A DNA stretch of 42,053 nucleotides, taken from Nemertoderma westbladi (lineage: Eukaryota > Xenacoelomorpha > Nemertodermatida > Nemertodermatidae). Positions 19,901-29,850 of the stretch are shown here, one piece after another. The stretch covers positions 1 through 42,053 of the forward strand of contig JAUCBJ010001433.1 in NCBI GenBank assembly GCA_032718475.1, written 5' to 3'. Each line of letters opens with the position of its first letter. Within the stretch, counting starts at the first letter, position 1. Below the pieces are notes generated by a model. The model was not told where the DNA came from. It did no database searches and saw nothing but the letters and a program-made list of their open reading frames with translations. The translations under genes were made by a program, and so were the position numbers.

Positions 19901-22900
19901 CCTCCAGTAGAAAGGAGCCTTCGGGTTACTTCTTGTAGAGGGGAGTCTTCGTGTTGCTTCTTGTAGAGGGGAGCCTTTGGGTTGCCTCCGGTAGAGGAGC
20001 CCTCGGGTTACTTCTTGTAGAGGGGAGTCTTCGGGTTGCTTCTTGTAGAGGGGAGCCTTTGGGTTGCTTCTTGTAGAGGGGAGCCTTTGGGTTGCCTCCA
20101 GTAGAAAGGAGCCTTCGGGTTGCCTCCAGTAGAAAGGAGCCTTCGGGTTGCCTCCAGTAGAAAGGAGCCTTCGGGTTACTTCTTGTAGAGGGGAGCCTTC
20201 GGGTTACTTCTTGTAGAGGGGAGCCTTCGGGTTGCCTCTTGTAGAGGGGAGCCTTCGGGTCGCCTCCAGTAGAGAGGAGCCTTTGGGTTGCCTCCAGTAG
20301 AAAGGAGCCTTCGGGTTACTTCTTGTAGAGGGGAGCCTTCGGGTTGCCTCCAGTAGAAAGGAGCCTTTGGGTTGCCTCCAGTATAAAGGAGCCTTCGGGT
20401 TACTTCTTGTAGAGGGGAGTCTTCGGGTTGCTTCTTGTAGAAGGGAGCCTTTGGGTTGCCTCCGGTAGAGGAGCCTTCGGGTTACTTCTTGTAGAGGGGA
20501 GTCTTCGGGTTGCTTCTTGTAGAAGGGATCCTTTGGGTTGCCTCCAGTAGAAAGGAGCCTTCGGGTTGCCTCCAGTAGAAAGGAGCCTTCGGGTTGCCTC
20601 CAGTAGAAAGGAGCTTAAGGTTGCTTCTTGTAGAGGGGAGCCTTTGGGTTGCCTCCGGTAGAGGAGCCTTCGGGTTACTTCTTGTAGAGGGGAGTCTTCC
20701 GGTTGCTTCTTGTAGAGGGGAGTCTTTGGGTTGCCTCCAGTAGAAAGGAGCGTTTGGGTTGCCTCCAGTAGAAAGTATCCTTCGGGTTGCCTCCAGTAGT
20801 GAGGACCCTTTGGGTTGCCTCCAGTAGAGGAGCCTTTGGGTTGCCTCTGGTAGTTAGGAGCCTTTGGGTTGCCTCCAGTAGAGGAGCCTTAAGCTTGCCT
20901 CCGGTAGAGAGGAGCCTTCGGGTTGCCTCCTGTTAGAGAGGAGCCTTTAGTTGGCCTCCAGTAGAGAGGAGCCTTTGGGTTGCCTCTGGTAGTGAGGAGC
21001 CTTTGGGTTGCCTCCGGTAGAGAGGAGCCTTCGGGTTGCCTCTGTTAGAGGGGAGCCATTGGGTTGCCTCTGGTAGTGAGGAGTCTTTGGGTTGCCTCCA
21101 GTAGAGGAGCCTTTGGGTTGCCTCTGGTAGTGAGGGGCCTTTGGGTGGCCTCCAGTAGAGGAGCCTTTGGGTTGCCTCTGGTAGTGAGGCGCCTTTGGGT
21201 TGCCTCCAGTAGAGGAGCCTTTGGGTTGCCTCTGGTAGTGAGGAGCCTTTGGGTTGCCTCTGGTAGTGAGGAGTCTTTGGGTTGCCTCCAGTAGAGGAGC
21301 CTTTGGGTTGCCTCTGGTAGTGAGGGGCCTTTGGGTTGCCTCCAGTAGAGGAGCCTTTGGGTTGCCTCTGGTAGTGAGGAGCCTTTGGGTTGCCTCCAGT
21401 AGAGGAGCCTTTGGGTTGCCTCTGGTAGTTAGGAGCCTTTGGGTTGCCTCCAGTAGAGGAGCCTTAATCTTGCCTCCGGTAGAGAGGAGCCTTCGGGTTG
21501 CCTCTGTTAGAGAGGAGCCTTTAGTTGGCCTCCAGTAGAGAGGAGCCTTTGGGTTGCCTCTGGTAGTGAGGAGCCTTTGGGTTGCCTCCAGTGGAGGAGC
21601 CTTTCGGTTGCCTCTAATAGTGAGGAGCCTTTGGGTTGCCTCCAGTAGAGAGGAGCCTTTGGGTTGCCTCCAGTAGAGGAGCCTTAAGCTTGCCTCCGGT
21701 AGAGAGGAGCCTTCGGGTTGCCTCTGTTAGCGATGAACCTTTTAGTTGCCTCTGGTAGAGAGGATCCTTTGGGTTGCCTCTGGTAGAGAGGAGCCTTTGG
21801 GTTGCCTCCAGTAGAGGAGCCTTAAGCTTGCCTACGGTAGAGAGGAGCCTTCGGGTTGCCTCTGTTAGAGAGGAGCCTTTGGGTTGCCTCCAGTAGAGAG
21901 GAGCCTTTGGGTTGCCTCTGGTAGTGAGGAGCCTTTGGGTTGCCTCCAGTAGAGGAGCCTTAAGCTTGCCTCCGGTAGGGAGGAGCCTTCGGGTTGCCTC
22001 TGTTAGAGAGGAGCCTTTGGGTTGCATCCAGTAGAGAGAAGCCTTTGGGTTGCCTCTGGCAGTGAGGAGCCTTTGGGTTGCCTCCAGTAGAGAGGAGCCT
22101 TTGGGTTGCCTCTGGTAGTGAGGAGCCTTTGGGTTGCCTCCAGTAGAGGAGCCTTAAGCTTGCCTCCGGTAGGGAGGAGCCTTCGGGTTGCCTCTGGTAG
22201 TGAGGAGCCTTTGGGTTGCCTCCAGTAAAGAGGAGCCTTTGGGTTGCCTCTTGTAGTGAGGAGCCTTTGGGTTGCCTCAAGTAGAGGAGCCTTTGGGTTC
22301 CCTCTGGTAGTGAGGAGCCTTTGGGTTGCCTTCAGTAGAGGAGCCTTAAGCTTGCCTCCGATAGAGAGGAGCCTTCGGGTTGCCTCTGTTAGCGATGAAC
22401 CTTTGGGTTGCCTCTGGCAGAGAGGAGCCTTAGCGTTGCCTCCGGTAGAGAGCAGCCTTCGGGTTTCCTCCGGTAGAGAGGAGCCTTTGGGTTGCCTCCA
22501 GTACAGGAGCCTTAAGTTTGCCTCCAGTAGAGAGGAACCTTCGGGTTGCCTCCAGTAGAGAGGAACCTTCGGGTTGCCTCCATTAGAGAGGAATATTCGG
22601 GTTGCCTCCATTAGAGAGGAACCTTCGGGTTGCCTCTTGTAGAGGGGAACCTTCGGGTTGCCTCCATTAGAGAGGGAGCCTTCGGGTTGCCTCCAGTAGT
22701 GAGGAGCCTTCGGGTTGCCTCCAGTAGAGAGGAGCCTTCGGGTTGCCTCCAGTAGAGAGGAGCCTTCGGGTTGCCTCCAGTAGAGAGGAGCCTTCGGGTT
22801 GCTTCTGGTAGTGAGGAGCCTTTGGGTTGCCTCCAGTAGAGAGGAGCCTTCGGGTTGCCTCCAGTAGAGAGGAGCCTTCGGGTTGCTTCTGGTAGTGAGG

Positions 22901-25200
22901 AGCCTTTGGGTTGCCTCCACTAGATAGGAGCCTTCGGGTTGCCTCCAGTAGTGAGGAGCCTTCGGGTTGCCTCCAGTAGAGAGGAGCCTTCGGGTTGCCT
23001 CCAGTAGAGAGGAGCCTTCGGGTTGCCTCCAGTAGAGAGGAGCCTTCGGGTTGCTTCTGGTAGTGAGGAGCCTTTGGGTTGCCTCCAGTAGAGAGGAGCC
23101 TTTGGGTTGCCTCCAGTAGAGGAGCCTTAAGCTTGCCTCCGGTAGAGAGGATCCTTCGGGTTGCCTCTGTTAGCGATGAACCTTTTAGTTGCCTCTGGTA
23201 GAGAGGATCCTTTGGGTTGCCTCTGGTAGAGAGGAGCCTTTGGGTTGCCTCCAGCAGAGGAGCCTTAAGCTTGACTCCGTCAGAGAGGTTGCTTCTTGTA
23301 TAGGGGTTGCCCAGAGTAGAAAGGAGCCCTCGGATTGGCTCCAGTAGAAAGGAGCCTTTGGGTTGCCTCCAGCAGAAAAGAACCTTCGGGTTGCTTCTTG
23401 TACAGGGGAGCCTTCGGGTCGCCTCCAGTAGAGAGGAGCCTTCGGGTCGCTTCCAGTAGAGAGGAGCCTTTGGGTTGCCTCCAGTAGAAAGGAGCCTTCG
23501 GGTTACTTCTTGTAGAGGGGAGTCTTCGGGTTGCCCAGAGTAGCAAGGAGCCCTCGTGTTGGCTCCAGTAGAAAGGAGCCTTTGGGTTGCATCCAGTAGA
23601 AAGGAACCTTCGGGTTGCTTTTTGTAGAGGGGAGCCTTCGGGTTGCCCAGAGTAGAAAGGAGCCTTTGGGTTGCCTCCAGTAGAAAGGAGCCTTTGGGTT
23701 GCCTCCAGTAGAAAGGAGCCTTCGGGTTACTTCTTGTAGAGGGGAGCCTTCGGGTTTCCCAGAGTAGAAAGGAGCCCTCGGGTTGGCTCCAGTAGAAAGG
23801 ATTCTTTGGGTTGCCTCCAATAGAAAGGAACATTCGGGTTGCTTTTTGTAGAGGGGAGCCTTCGGGTTGCCCAGAGTAGAAAGGAGCCCTCGGGTTGGCT
23901 CCAGTAGAAAGGAGCCTTTGGGTTGCGTCCAGTAGAAAGAACCTTCGGGTTGCTTCTTGTACAGGGGAGCCTTCGGGTTGCCCAGAGTAGAAAGGATCCC
24001 TCGGATTGGCTCCAGTAGAAAGGAGCCTTTGGGTTGCCTCCAGTAGAAAAGAACCTTCGGGTTGCTTCTTGTGCAGGGGATCGTTCGGGTGCCTCCAGTA
24101 GAGAGGAGCCTTTGGGTTGCCTCCAGTAGAAAGGAGCCTTCGGGTTACTTCTTGTAGAGGGGAGCCTTCGGGTTGCCTCCAGTAGAAAGGAGCCTTCGGG
24201 TTGCCTCCAGTAGAAAGGAGCCTTCGGGTTACTTCTTGTAGAGGGGAGTCTTCGGGTTGCTTCTTGTAGAGGGGAGCCTTCGGGTCGCCTCCAGTAGAGA
24301 GGAGCCTTTGGGTTGCCTCCAGTAGAAAGGAGCCTTCGGGTTACTTCTTGTAGAGGGGAGCCTTCGGGTTGCCTCCAGTAGAAAGGAGCCTTCGGGTTGC
24401 CTCCAGTAGAAAGGAGCCTTCGGGTTACTTCTTGTAGAGGGGAGTCTTCGGGTTGCTTCTTGTAGAGGGGAGCCTTTGGGTTGCCTCCGGTAGAGGAGCC
24501 CTCGGGTTACTTCTTGTAGAGGGGAGTCTTCGGGTTGCTTCTTGTAGAGGGGAGCCTTTGGGTTGCTTCTTGTAGAGGGGAGCCTTTGGGTTGCCTCCAG
24601 TAGAAAGGAGCCTTCGGGTTGCCTCCAGTAGAAAGGAGCCTTCGGGTTGCCTCCAGTAGAAAGGAGTCTTCGGGTTACTTCTTGTAGAGGGGAGTCTTCG
24701 GGTTACTTCTTGTAGAGGGGAGCCTTCGGGTTGCCTCTTGTAGAGGGGAGCCTTCGGGTTGCCTCCAGTAGAGAGGAGCCTTTGGGTTGCCTCCAGTAGA
24801 AAGGAGCCTTCGGGTTACTTCTTGTAGAGGGGAGCCTTCGGGTTGCCTCCAGTAGAAAGGAGCCTTCGGGTTGCCTCCAGTATAGAGGAGCCTTCGGGTT
24901 ACTTCTTGTAGAGGGGAGTCTTCGGGTTGCTTCTTGTAGAGGGGAGCCTTTGGGTTGCCTCCAGTAGAAAGGAGCCTTCGGGTTGCCTCCAGTAGAAAGG
25001 AGCCTTCGGGTTGCCTCCAGTAGAAAGGAGCTTAAGGTTGCTTCTTGTAGAGGGGAGCCTTTGGGTTGCCTCCGGTAGAGGAGCCTTCGGGTTACTTCTT
25101 GTAGAGGGGAGTCTTCGGGTTGCTTCTTGTAGAGGGGAGTCTTTGGGTTGCCTCCAGTAGAAAGGAGCGTTTGGGTTGCCTCCAGTAGAAAGTATCCTTC
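16961..25200. repeat. Two ~4.1-4.4 kb higher-order copies within the minisatellite
   Basis: Blocks of the left copy recur in the same order in the right copy: 16961-17191 at 21064-21294 (offset 4103), 18192-18506 at 22244-22558 (4052), 18976-19242 at 23280-23546 (4304), and the rare word AAAGGAGCGT at 20744 and 25161 (4417). The changing offset shows gain and loss of units after the duplication. Confidence 0.85.
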
Positions 25201-25667
25201 GGGTTGCCTCCAGTAGAGAGGAGCCTTCGGGTTGCCTCCAGTAGAAAGGAGCCTTCGGGTTGCCTCTGGTAGAGGGGAGCCTTCGGGTTGCCTCCTGTAC
25301 AGGGGAGCCTTCGGGTCGCCTCCAGTAGAGAGGAGCCTTCGGGTCGCTTCCAGTAGAGAGGAGCCTTTGGGTTGCCTCCAGTAGAAAGGAGCCTTCGGGT
25401 TACTTCTTGTAGAGGGGAGTCTTCGGGTTGCCCAGAGTAGCAAGGAGCCCTCGTGTTGGCTCCAGTAGAAAGGAGCCTTTGGGTTGCATCCAGTAGAAAG
25501 GAACCTTCGGGTTGCTTCTTGTAGAGGGGAGCCTTCGGGTTACTTCTTGTAGAGGGGAGCCTTCGGGTTGCTTCTTGTAGAGGGGAGCCTTCGGGTTGCC
25601 CAGAGTAGAAGGAGCCTCTCGTTGTCTCCAGTGTCGTCCATGTTTTCCTTTTTCCTTTTAACCACAG

Positions 25668-25890
25668 ATTGTCGCCTGTTTACGAGCGGTACTCTGGCCT
25701 ACCGATAAATCCGTCAGACGGGCAACAGAGTCTCTGTAAAGGCGCTCAAAGGATTCGATTCCTGAAACTGTACTGCCCCGATCGCTATCAGAAGCATCTG
25801 GAGAAAAACCGTCAACGGGTCCAGCGAAGTCGCGAAAAACGACGCACGATGGCGATAAGCGATGAAACAGGCGTCCATGGTCACATCTGA
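25668..25890 (+). CDS. Candidate alternative 3' exon C, Arg-rich PDRY motif
   Basis: A strong acceptor (TTTTCCTTTTTCCTTTTAACCACAG ends at 25667; pyrimidine tract 25643-25660) precedes a 73-codon frame ending in TGA at 25888-25890. The first exon base is the third position of the split codon, the same as in exons A, B and D. The protein has a basic helical segment, RIRFLKLYCPDRYQKHLEK then NRQRVQRSREKRR, and a short tail. Exon D carries the same pattern (R-x-R-[YF], a gap, P-[ED]-R-Y, x-x-[YH]-L, then R-x-R and a basic run). I do not recognise this as a named family; the composition suggests nucleic-acid binding, which is inference. It sits only about 45 bases after the end of the minisatellite, so any intron here must contain that array. 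Confidence 0.7.
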
Positions 25891-25972
25891 GAGGTTACCC
25901 TTGAACCAAAGAGCTAAGGGAACTTTGTAAACCCAACTGAATAACAACATACATTTCTTGCGTGTTTTTCTT

Positions 25973-25978
25973 AATAAA
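25973..25978 (+). promoter_or_regulatory. Poly(A) signal AATAAA for exon C
   Basis: A canonical hexamer 83 bases after the exon C stop, followed by T-rich sequence. Its distance fits a short 3' UTR and supports a terminal exon. Confidence 0.6.
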
Positions 25979-26970
25979 TCGCGTTTTATTGTATAAAATT
26001 AATTATAAGGTTTTTTAAATATCTGTTGAGATATTGACTGAATTATTGTAGAAATCTTGTTAACGCAATGCTAAGTTAATTAATTTAACAGTAAAGCACA
26101 ATAATAGTAGCACAGCTCATTTGTTAACACCACCTTCATTATAAAGGCAGAATATATGGCCAATAACCCCCCCCCCCCCCCCCCCCCCCCCCCGGCACTA
26201 TTATTTTTTCTAATCTCAATGAGATTGCATGAAACATCAAACAGAGATAGTTTCACCTACCTCCTTCTTGCTGGGTGAGCCAGAATTTATATTTTCGCTT
26301 TCATATTTTAGCTACAACAGTTTGAAAATGGTGTCTCCCATGATATTGCACCGCAGTTATTCTTCGACCTTATAGAGAATTGTTGGTACGGATAAGAAAG
26401 CTGACCGCCGCGCAAGGATTCCAAATATGTAACACAATCTGAATTTCATTCTAAATAACTTGAGATACCGACGTGTACTAAAGTAGCATGATGGGTGGAT
26501 GCCAACCATATACAATACAATAGGCCTAATAATAATGTACAAATAAAAATCGAATACAATAATGTAAACCATTTGAGAATGAATAGTGAGGGATTTGAGA
26601 TTTAATATAGATTTTTTAATGTAGATATTTAAATATAATATAGATTTTTTACTTTTATTGCTGTCTGTCCTTCATACTGCTTTACACTGAATCTTTCGTA
26701 GCAAAAGCTACAACTATTTAAAGAAAATGTGACATGGCACAATTTTCAAATTTTGTTATTGAAATTAAGGGTAGCTTCGGTGGAAATTCTAGAAATACAA
26801 GATTGACAATTTTGGAGGTTAATCAGGGCACATGAATAAATTGCGTGAGCGTATCCAAAATGGGCCATAAAAGTGTCCCAAACGTAACGGAGGTTTTTTT
26901 TTTATCAGAAAACGCGAACTGATAAAGATTTAGATCATCACATCTATTCACTTATTTAGTAAAGACATTG
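25979..26970. other. AT-rich noncoding stretch with a poly-C run
   Basis: No gene is seen. It contains a 27-base C run at 26167-26193 and AT-rich sequence with repeated ATATAGATTTTTTA near 26608-26650. Confidence 0.6.
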
Positions 26971-27119
26971 CTTAAAATATTATAATTTATTGTTTTGATT
27001 AGAACGTGCTGTAACCTGGCTTAAAATAATATAATTTATTGTTTTGATTAGAACGTGCTGTAACCTGGCTTAAAATATTATAATTTATTGTTTTGATTAG
27101 AACGTGCTGTAACCTGCTT
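26971..27119 (+). repeat. Three tandem 49-bp units
   Basis: Units start at 26971, 27020 and 27069 and contain AATTTATTGTTTTGATTAGA then ACGTGCTGTAACCTG. The same words occur in the dispersed repeat at 11898-12110 and 28755-28960, so this looks like an amplified internal piece of that family. Confidence 0.85.
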
Positions 27120-27997
27120 CAATTAATTTTCATCAAAAACATCTATTTAAATTTTCAAATTAATTGTTTGATATAATAATACAACATTTGTGTGTATCTC
27201 ATAGTTTTAAAGGCGACAAAATATTTAGGACCGCTTTTCACGGCAACATTTACCAGTTTTTCTAACTAGAGAGCTTTCTACTTCGATCTATAATATTTTG
27301 ACCTATAGTCGGTCACTTCAATGCCACCATTAAACAGCAATACTTGGGATTTTCAATATTATGGAGATAAAACACGAACATCAATTTATACTCAGATTTT
27401 TGCATGGGGGGGTGTGGTAATACTGATAAGCAGTATTACTGGTGGAAGGAGTCTTCCTAGCTGAGAATCTTTGGGGTAAATAGGTTAGTCTTGATCTTCA
27501 CATATATTCAATAATGATATTGAGCAAGTAATAAACAGGTAACCAGTTAATGCCCCAAAGTCCGGGGTCACGTGAACAGTAATCTCGATATAGTGTCAGT
27601 AGCTAATAATCAGTCGTCTTGCCATAATAATCCTACCATAATAACTTTGCGTTTACTATATTGGTAAAGATATAAGACTAATATTCTTCACATGGGCGTT
27701 TTTATATAAGGCCGGGCCGGGCCAGTCCGGGCCTACTTAAGCTTCATTTTTGAGGTTCTTAAAATTTGAGTTCCAATATGATAATAGATTGCGCACATAT
27801 TGGTTTTGGGTTTTCGAAGTGCATAATAGGGATTAATCCCGTAACACATGAAAAACGGAAGACAAACTTTGAGAACTTATTGGGGGAATCTGCGTACTTT
27901 ACCTGAGTGTATTTGTTTATTTTGTATGACGTCGCCTGTTTGTGATTGTTTACTTTCTATGACGTTATCATGTGTCATGTTATCATGTATTTCACAG
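27120..27997. other. Noncoding spacer before exon D
   Basis: No gene is seen. It includes a GC-rich island at 27709-27731 (GGCCGGGCCGGGCC) in otherwise AT-rich DNA. The end provides the acceptor CATGTATTTCACAG of exon D. Confidence 0.5.
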
Positions 27998-28142
27998 GCG
28001 CTATCAACATGACTTGAGTAAGTCTCGTACTCGGTATCGCCAGTTTAAAGAAACCAATCCTGAGCGCTATGAGGAATATCTTAATTACATGAGAAACCGA
28101 CAGAGGGCGTATCGAGAGAGGATGAAGGGACATAGAGACTAA
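27998..28142 (+). CDS. Candidate alternative 3' exon D, Arg-rich PERY motif
   Basis: The acceptor TTTCACAG ends at 27997, and 47 codons follow to TAA at 28140-28142. The first exon base is again the third codon position. Nearly the whole exon is the motif: SKSRTRYRQFKETNPERYE, then EYLNYMRNRQRAYRERMK. It aligns with exon C at R-x-R-aromatic, P-acidic-R-Y, a Leu four residues later, and the R-x-R / basic tail. The strict spacing in two exons with different codons suggests selection on the protein. The frame is too short for ordinary gene finders. Function is unknown; the high Arg content points to DNA or RNA contact (inference). AATAAA follows at 28365. Confidence 0.7.
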
Positions 28143-28364
28143 AGGAAGGCCGGAATACAGTATAGTGTTGCCCGAGAGATAATAACATACGGATATTTGT
28201 ACTTACTCATCATTCTCAACTTTTATATCAAGTCTTGTTGGCATCCCACCACCCGTGATGATATACTAATGGGAATTTAATTATGAAAGATAAGGACAGT
28301 GTGAATATTTTTATTTGAAGTTTTATTGAGCCGATCTAGGACATAGTCCTGTAGTATCAAATAC

Positions 28365-28370
28365 AATAAA
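28365..28370 (+). promoter_or_regulatory. Poly(A) signal AATAAA for exon D
   Basis: A canonical hexamer about 220 bases after the exon D stop, which fits a short terminal-exon 3' UTR. Confidence 0.55.
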
Positions 28371-28628
28371 AGTCAACATCACACATCACTAGATATTTGT
28401 TCTTTTGTGTCAGAGGTTCTAATAATATATGAACCGTGGTACGAATGGAAAGTAGGCCTATACCAAAATATATATATATAATATAACAGTATAGGGTGTA
28501 TGTGGGATTGTTGCTATAGCAATACCGGTACCATATCATATTACATATGATAATATTTCATATTATAAAAACAATGAATATAATAATGAATAAACGCATT
28601 TTTATTAAAATTAAATTAACTTACTTTA

Positions 28629-29275
28629 AAGGCCCGTTTCCGCACTGCTTTTTTATGTGAGGTAATCTGAGATTTTTTTTAAGCTGTTTCTCTAACTTGT
28701 TTTGCAGATAGGGGGTGGGGGGGGGGGGGGGGGGGGGGGACTGGACGCAATTAATATTCATCCCTCTCCAGGGGAAATTCGACGCAAATAACAGCTGATT
28801 ACTCTCAAAAAATAAAACTGTAACCTGTTCTATTGCGTTTAGTTTATTGTTTGGGTTAAAATAACGTGCCACTGTAACCTGCTCCTTTCCCCTATTTGAG
28901 GATTTAACATTGAGGCGGGATATTAATTCGCCATGGCGGGTTTTGCGTCCAGTCCCCCCCTACCCCCCTGTCTCTTATATTTATGAGCTATTTTTCAAGC
29001 TTCTTATTGAGAAGCTTTTTTTGAGCTTCTGTCATGCTTTTTTGGCTAGATATTGTCATAATCAAGTCGTGAATTGTTACATGCCTTTATCTAACGGTCG
29101 CCAAGTTAAAATGATTACGAAATTAGTAATATAGACATGTATCTAGAATTATTTTGATTATTATTATCCGTTATTTCAGCTCCACTGTTTTTTGGTGGAG
29201 CTTTGATTCTGAGATTTGAGGTTTTATCATTCCAAAATTATCAGATTCGTCTTGAAGCGATTTAAGCGATGAATA
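28629..29275. mobile_element. DNA transposon or MITE fragment with AGGCCCGTTTCCGC terminus
   Basis: The left end AAAGGCCCGTTTCCGCACTG matches the left end of the larger element at 38620 and, inverted, its right end at 42003. Inner text (TTTTTCAAGCTTCTTATTGAG at 28991; CAGATTCGTCTTGAAGC at 29241) matches 38690-38720 and 41909-41925. The right terminus is missing. A second element is inserted at 28711-28968. Confidence 0.7.
28711..28968. mobile_element. Nested 258-bp MITE with G-run terminal inverted repeats
   Basis: The left end is G5-T-G23 followed by ACTGGACGCAA (28711-28750). The right end, read inverted, is G6-TA-G7 followed by the same ACTGGACGCAA (28968-28943). Sequence on either side belongs to the host element at 28629-29275. 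The interior is the dispersed repeat also seen at 11898. The left G run has grown from about 7 to 23 bases relative to the right end. Confidence 0.75.
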
Positions 29276-29363
29276 ACACAATAAATAATGATAATCAATT
29301 AAACAATTATACCGAGTATTATTTTAAATAAATTTAGAACACATTAATATGCAAAAATGACAA

Positions 29364-29391
29364 TCTCTACTTGGCCTAGGCCAAGTAGAGA
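29364..29391. repeat. Perfect 28-bp palindrome
   Basis: TCTCTACTTGGCCT followed at once by its exact reverse complement, with no loop. The centre GGCCTAGGCC resembles the TAGGCCTA word that recurs in the window. Confidence 0.9.
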
Positions 29392-29850
29392 CAACTACCA
29401 ATGCTAAAACACACTAAAATTCAATAAAATAAATATGGGCAATTCCAGTGTCGGACGATCGCAGACAATGAATTAATGAATTGAAGTAGAAGCTTAAGTA
29501 ACCAATAATTACAAACTATATTTACTTATTTATCAAGCACGTAAGTAACATCCCTACCGGTAGGTGTGTTATTACCAAAGTATGTAAACAACTAAAAAGC
29601 AACTTAAGACCTAGACCCTGCATACAATCAGTGATCAGCTGACGGCAGCCAGTATATAACTTTTTACAGAACACAGGCGAACACACACAAACACACTCCA
29701 AAAACTGCCGAACACAATCGAACACAGTCGAGAATAGAAAGAGCACAAAAAATAACACCGGGTACCAACATTTAGATAAAATTAGCCACGCGTTGCTTTT
29801 CTATAAGTAAATTGAATAAAATTTTCGCGAAATTAAATATTAATTTCTTA
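29392..29850. other. Noncoding spacer
   Basis: No gene or clear repeat is seen, apart from an ACAC-rich stretch near 29680-29730. Confidence 0.5.

Larger units (their letters stand above)
15455..25620. repeat. 10-kb minisatellite of 26-28 bp units
   Basis: Several hundred degenerate copies of a unit close to GAGGAGCCTTTGGGTTGCCT plus CCAGTAGA. Subtypes include a short form (TAGAGGAGCC), a form with AAGCTTGCCTCCGG, and a form with TTACTTCTTGTAGAGGGG that dominates the right part. Many units differ only as TTCGGG versus TTTGGG, as expected from CpG decay. The unit has almost no stop codons on either strand, so long frames exist (for example 22667-23833 minus), but 28 is not a multiple of three and the frames cycle through all phases. 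I therefore do not call them genes. The array sits between psq exon B and exon C and ends about 45 bases before the exon C acceptor. Confidence 0.97.

Noticed and set aside
15771-25443. Many long frames in the minisatellite on both strands (up to 388 codons)
   Set aside because: The repeat unit has almost no stops, and its length is not a multiple of three. The same frames appear on both strands and cycle through all phases; there is no start, splice or codon-use support.
15455-25620. CRISPR-like array
   Set aside because: The units are contiguous and degenerate, with no unique spacers and no cas genes, in animal DNA.
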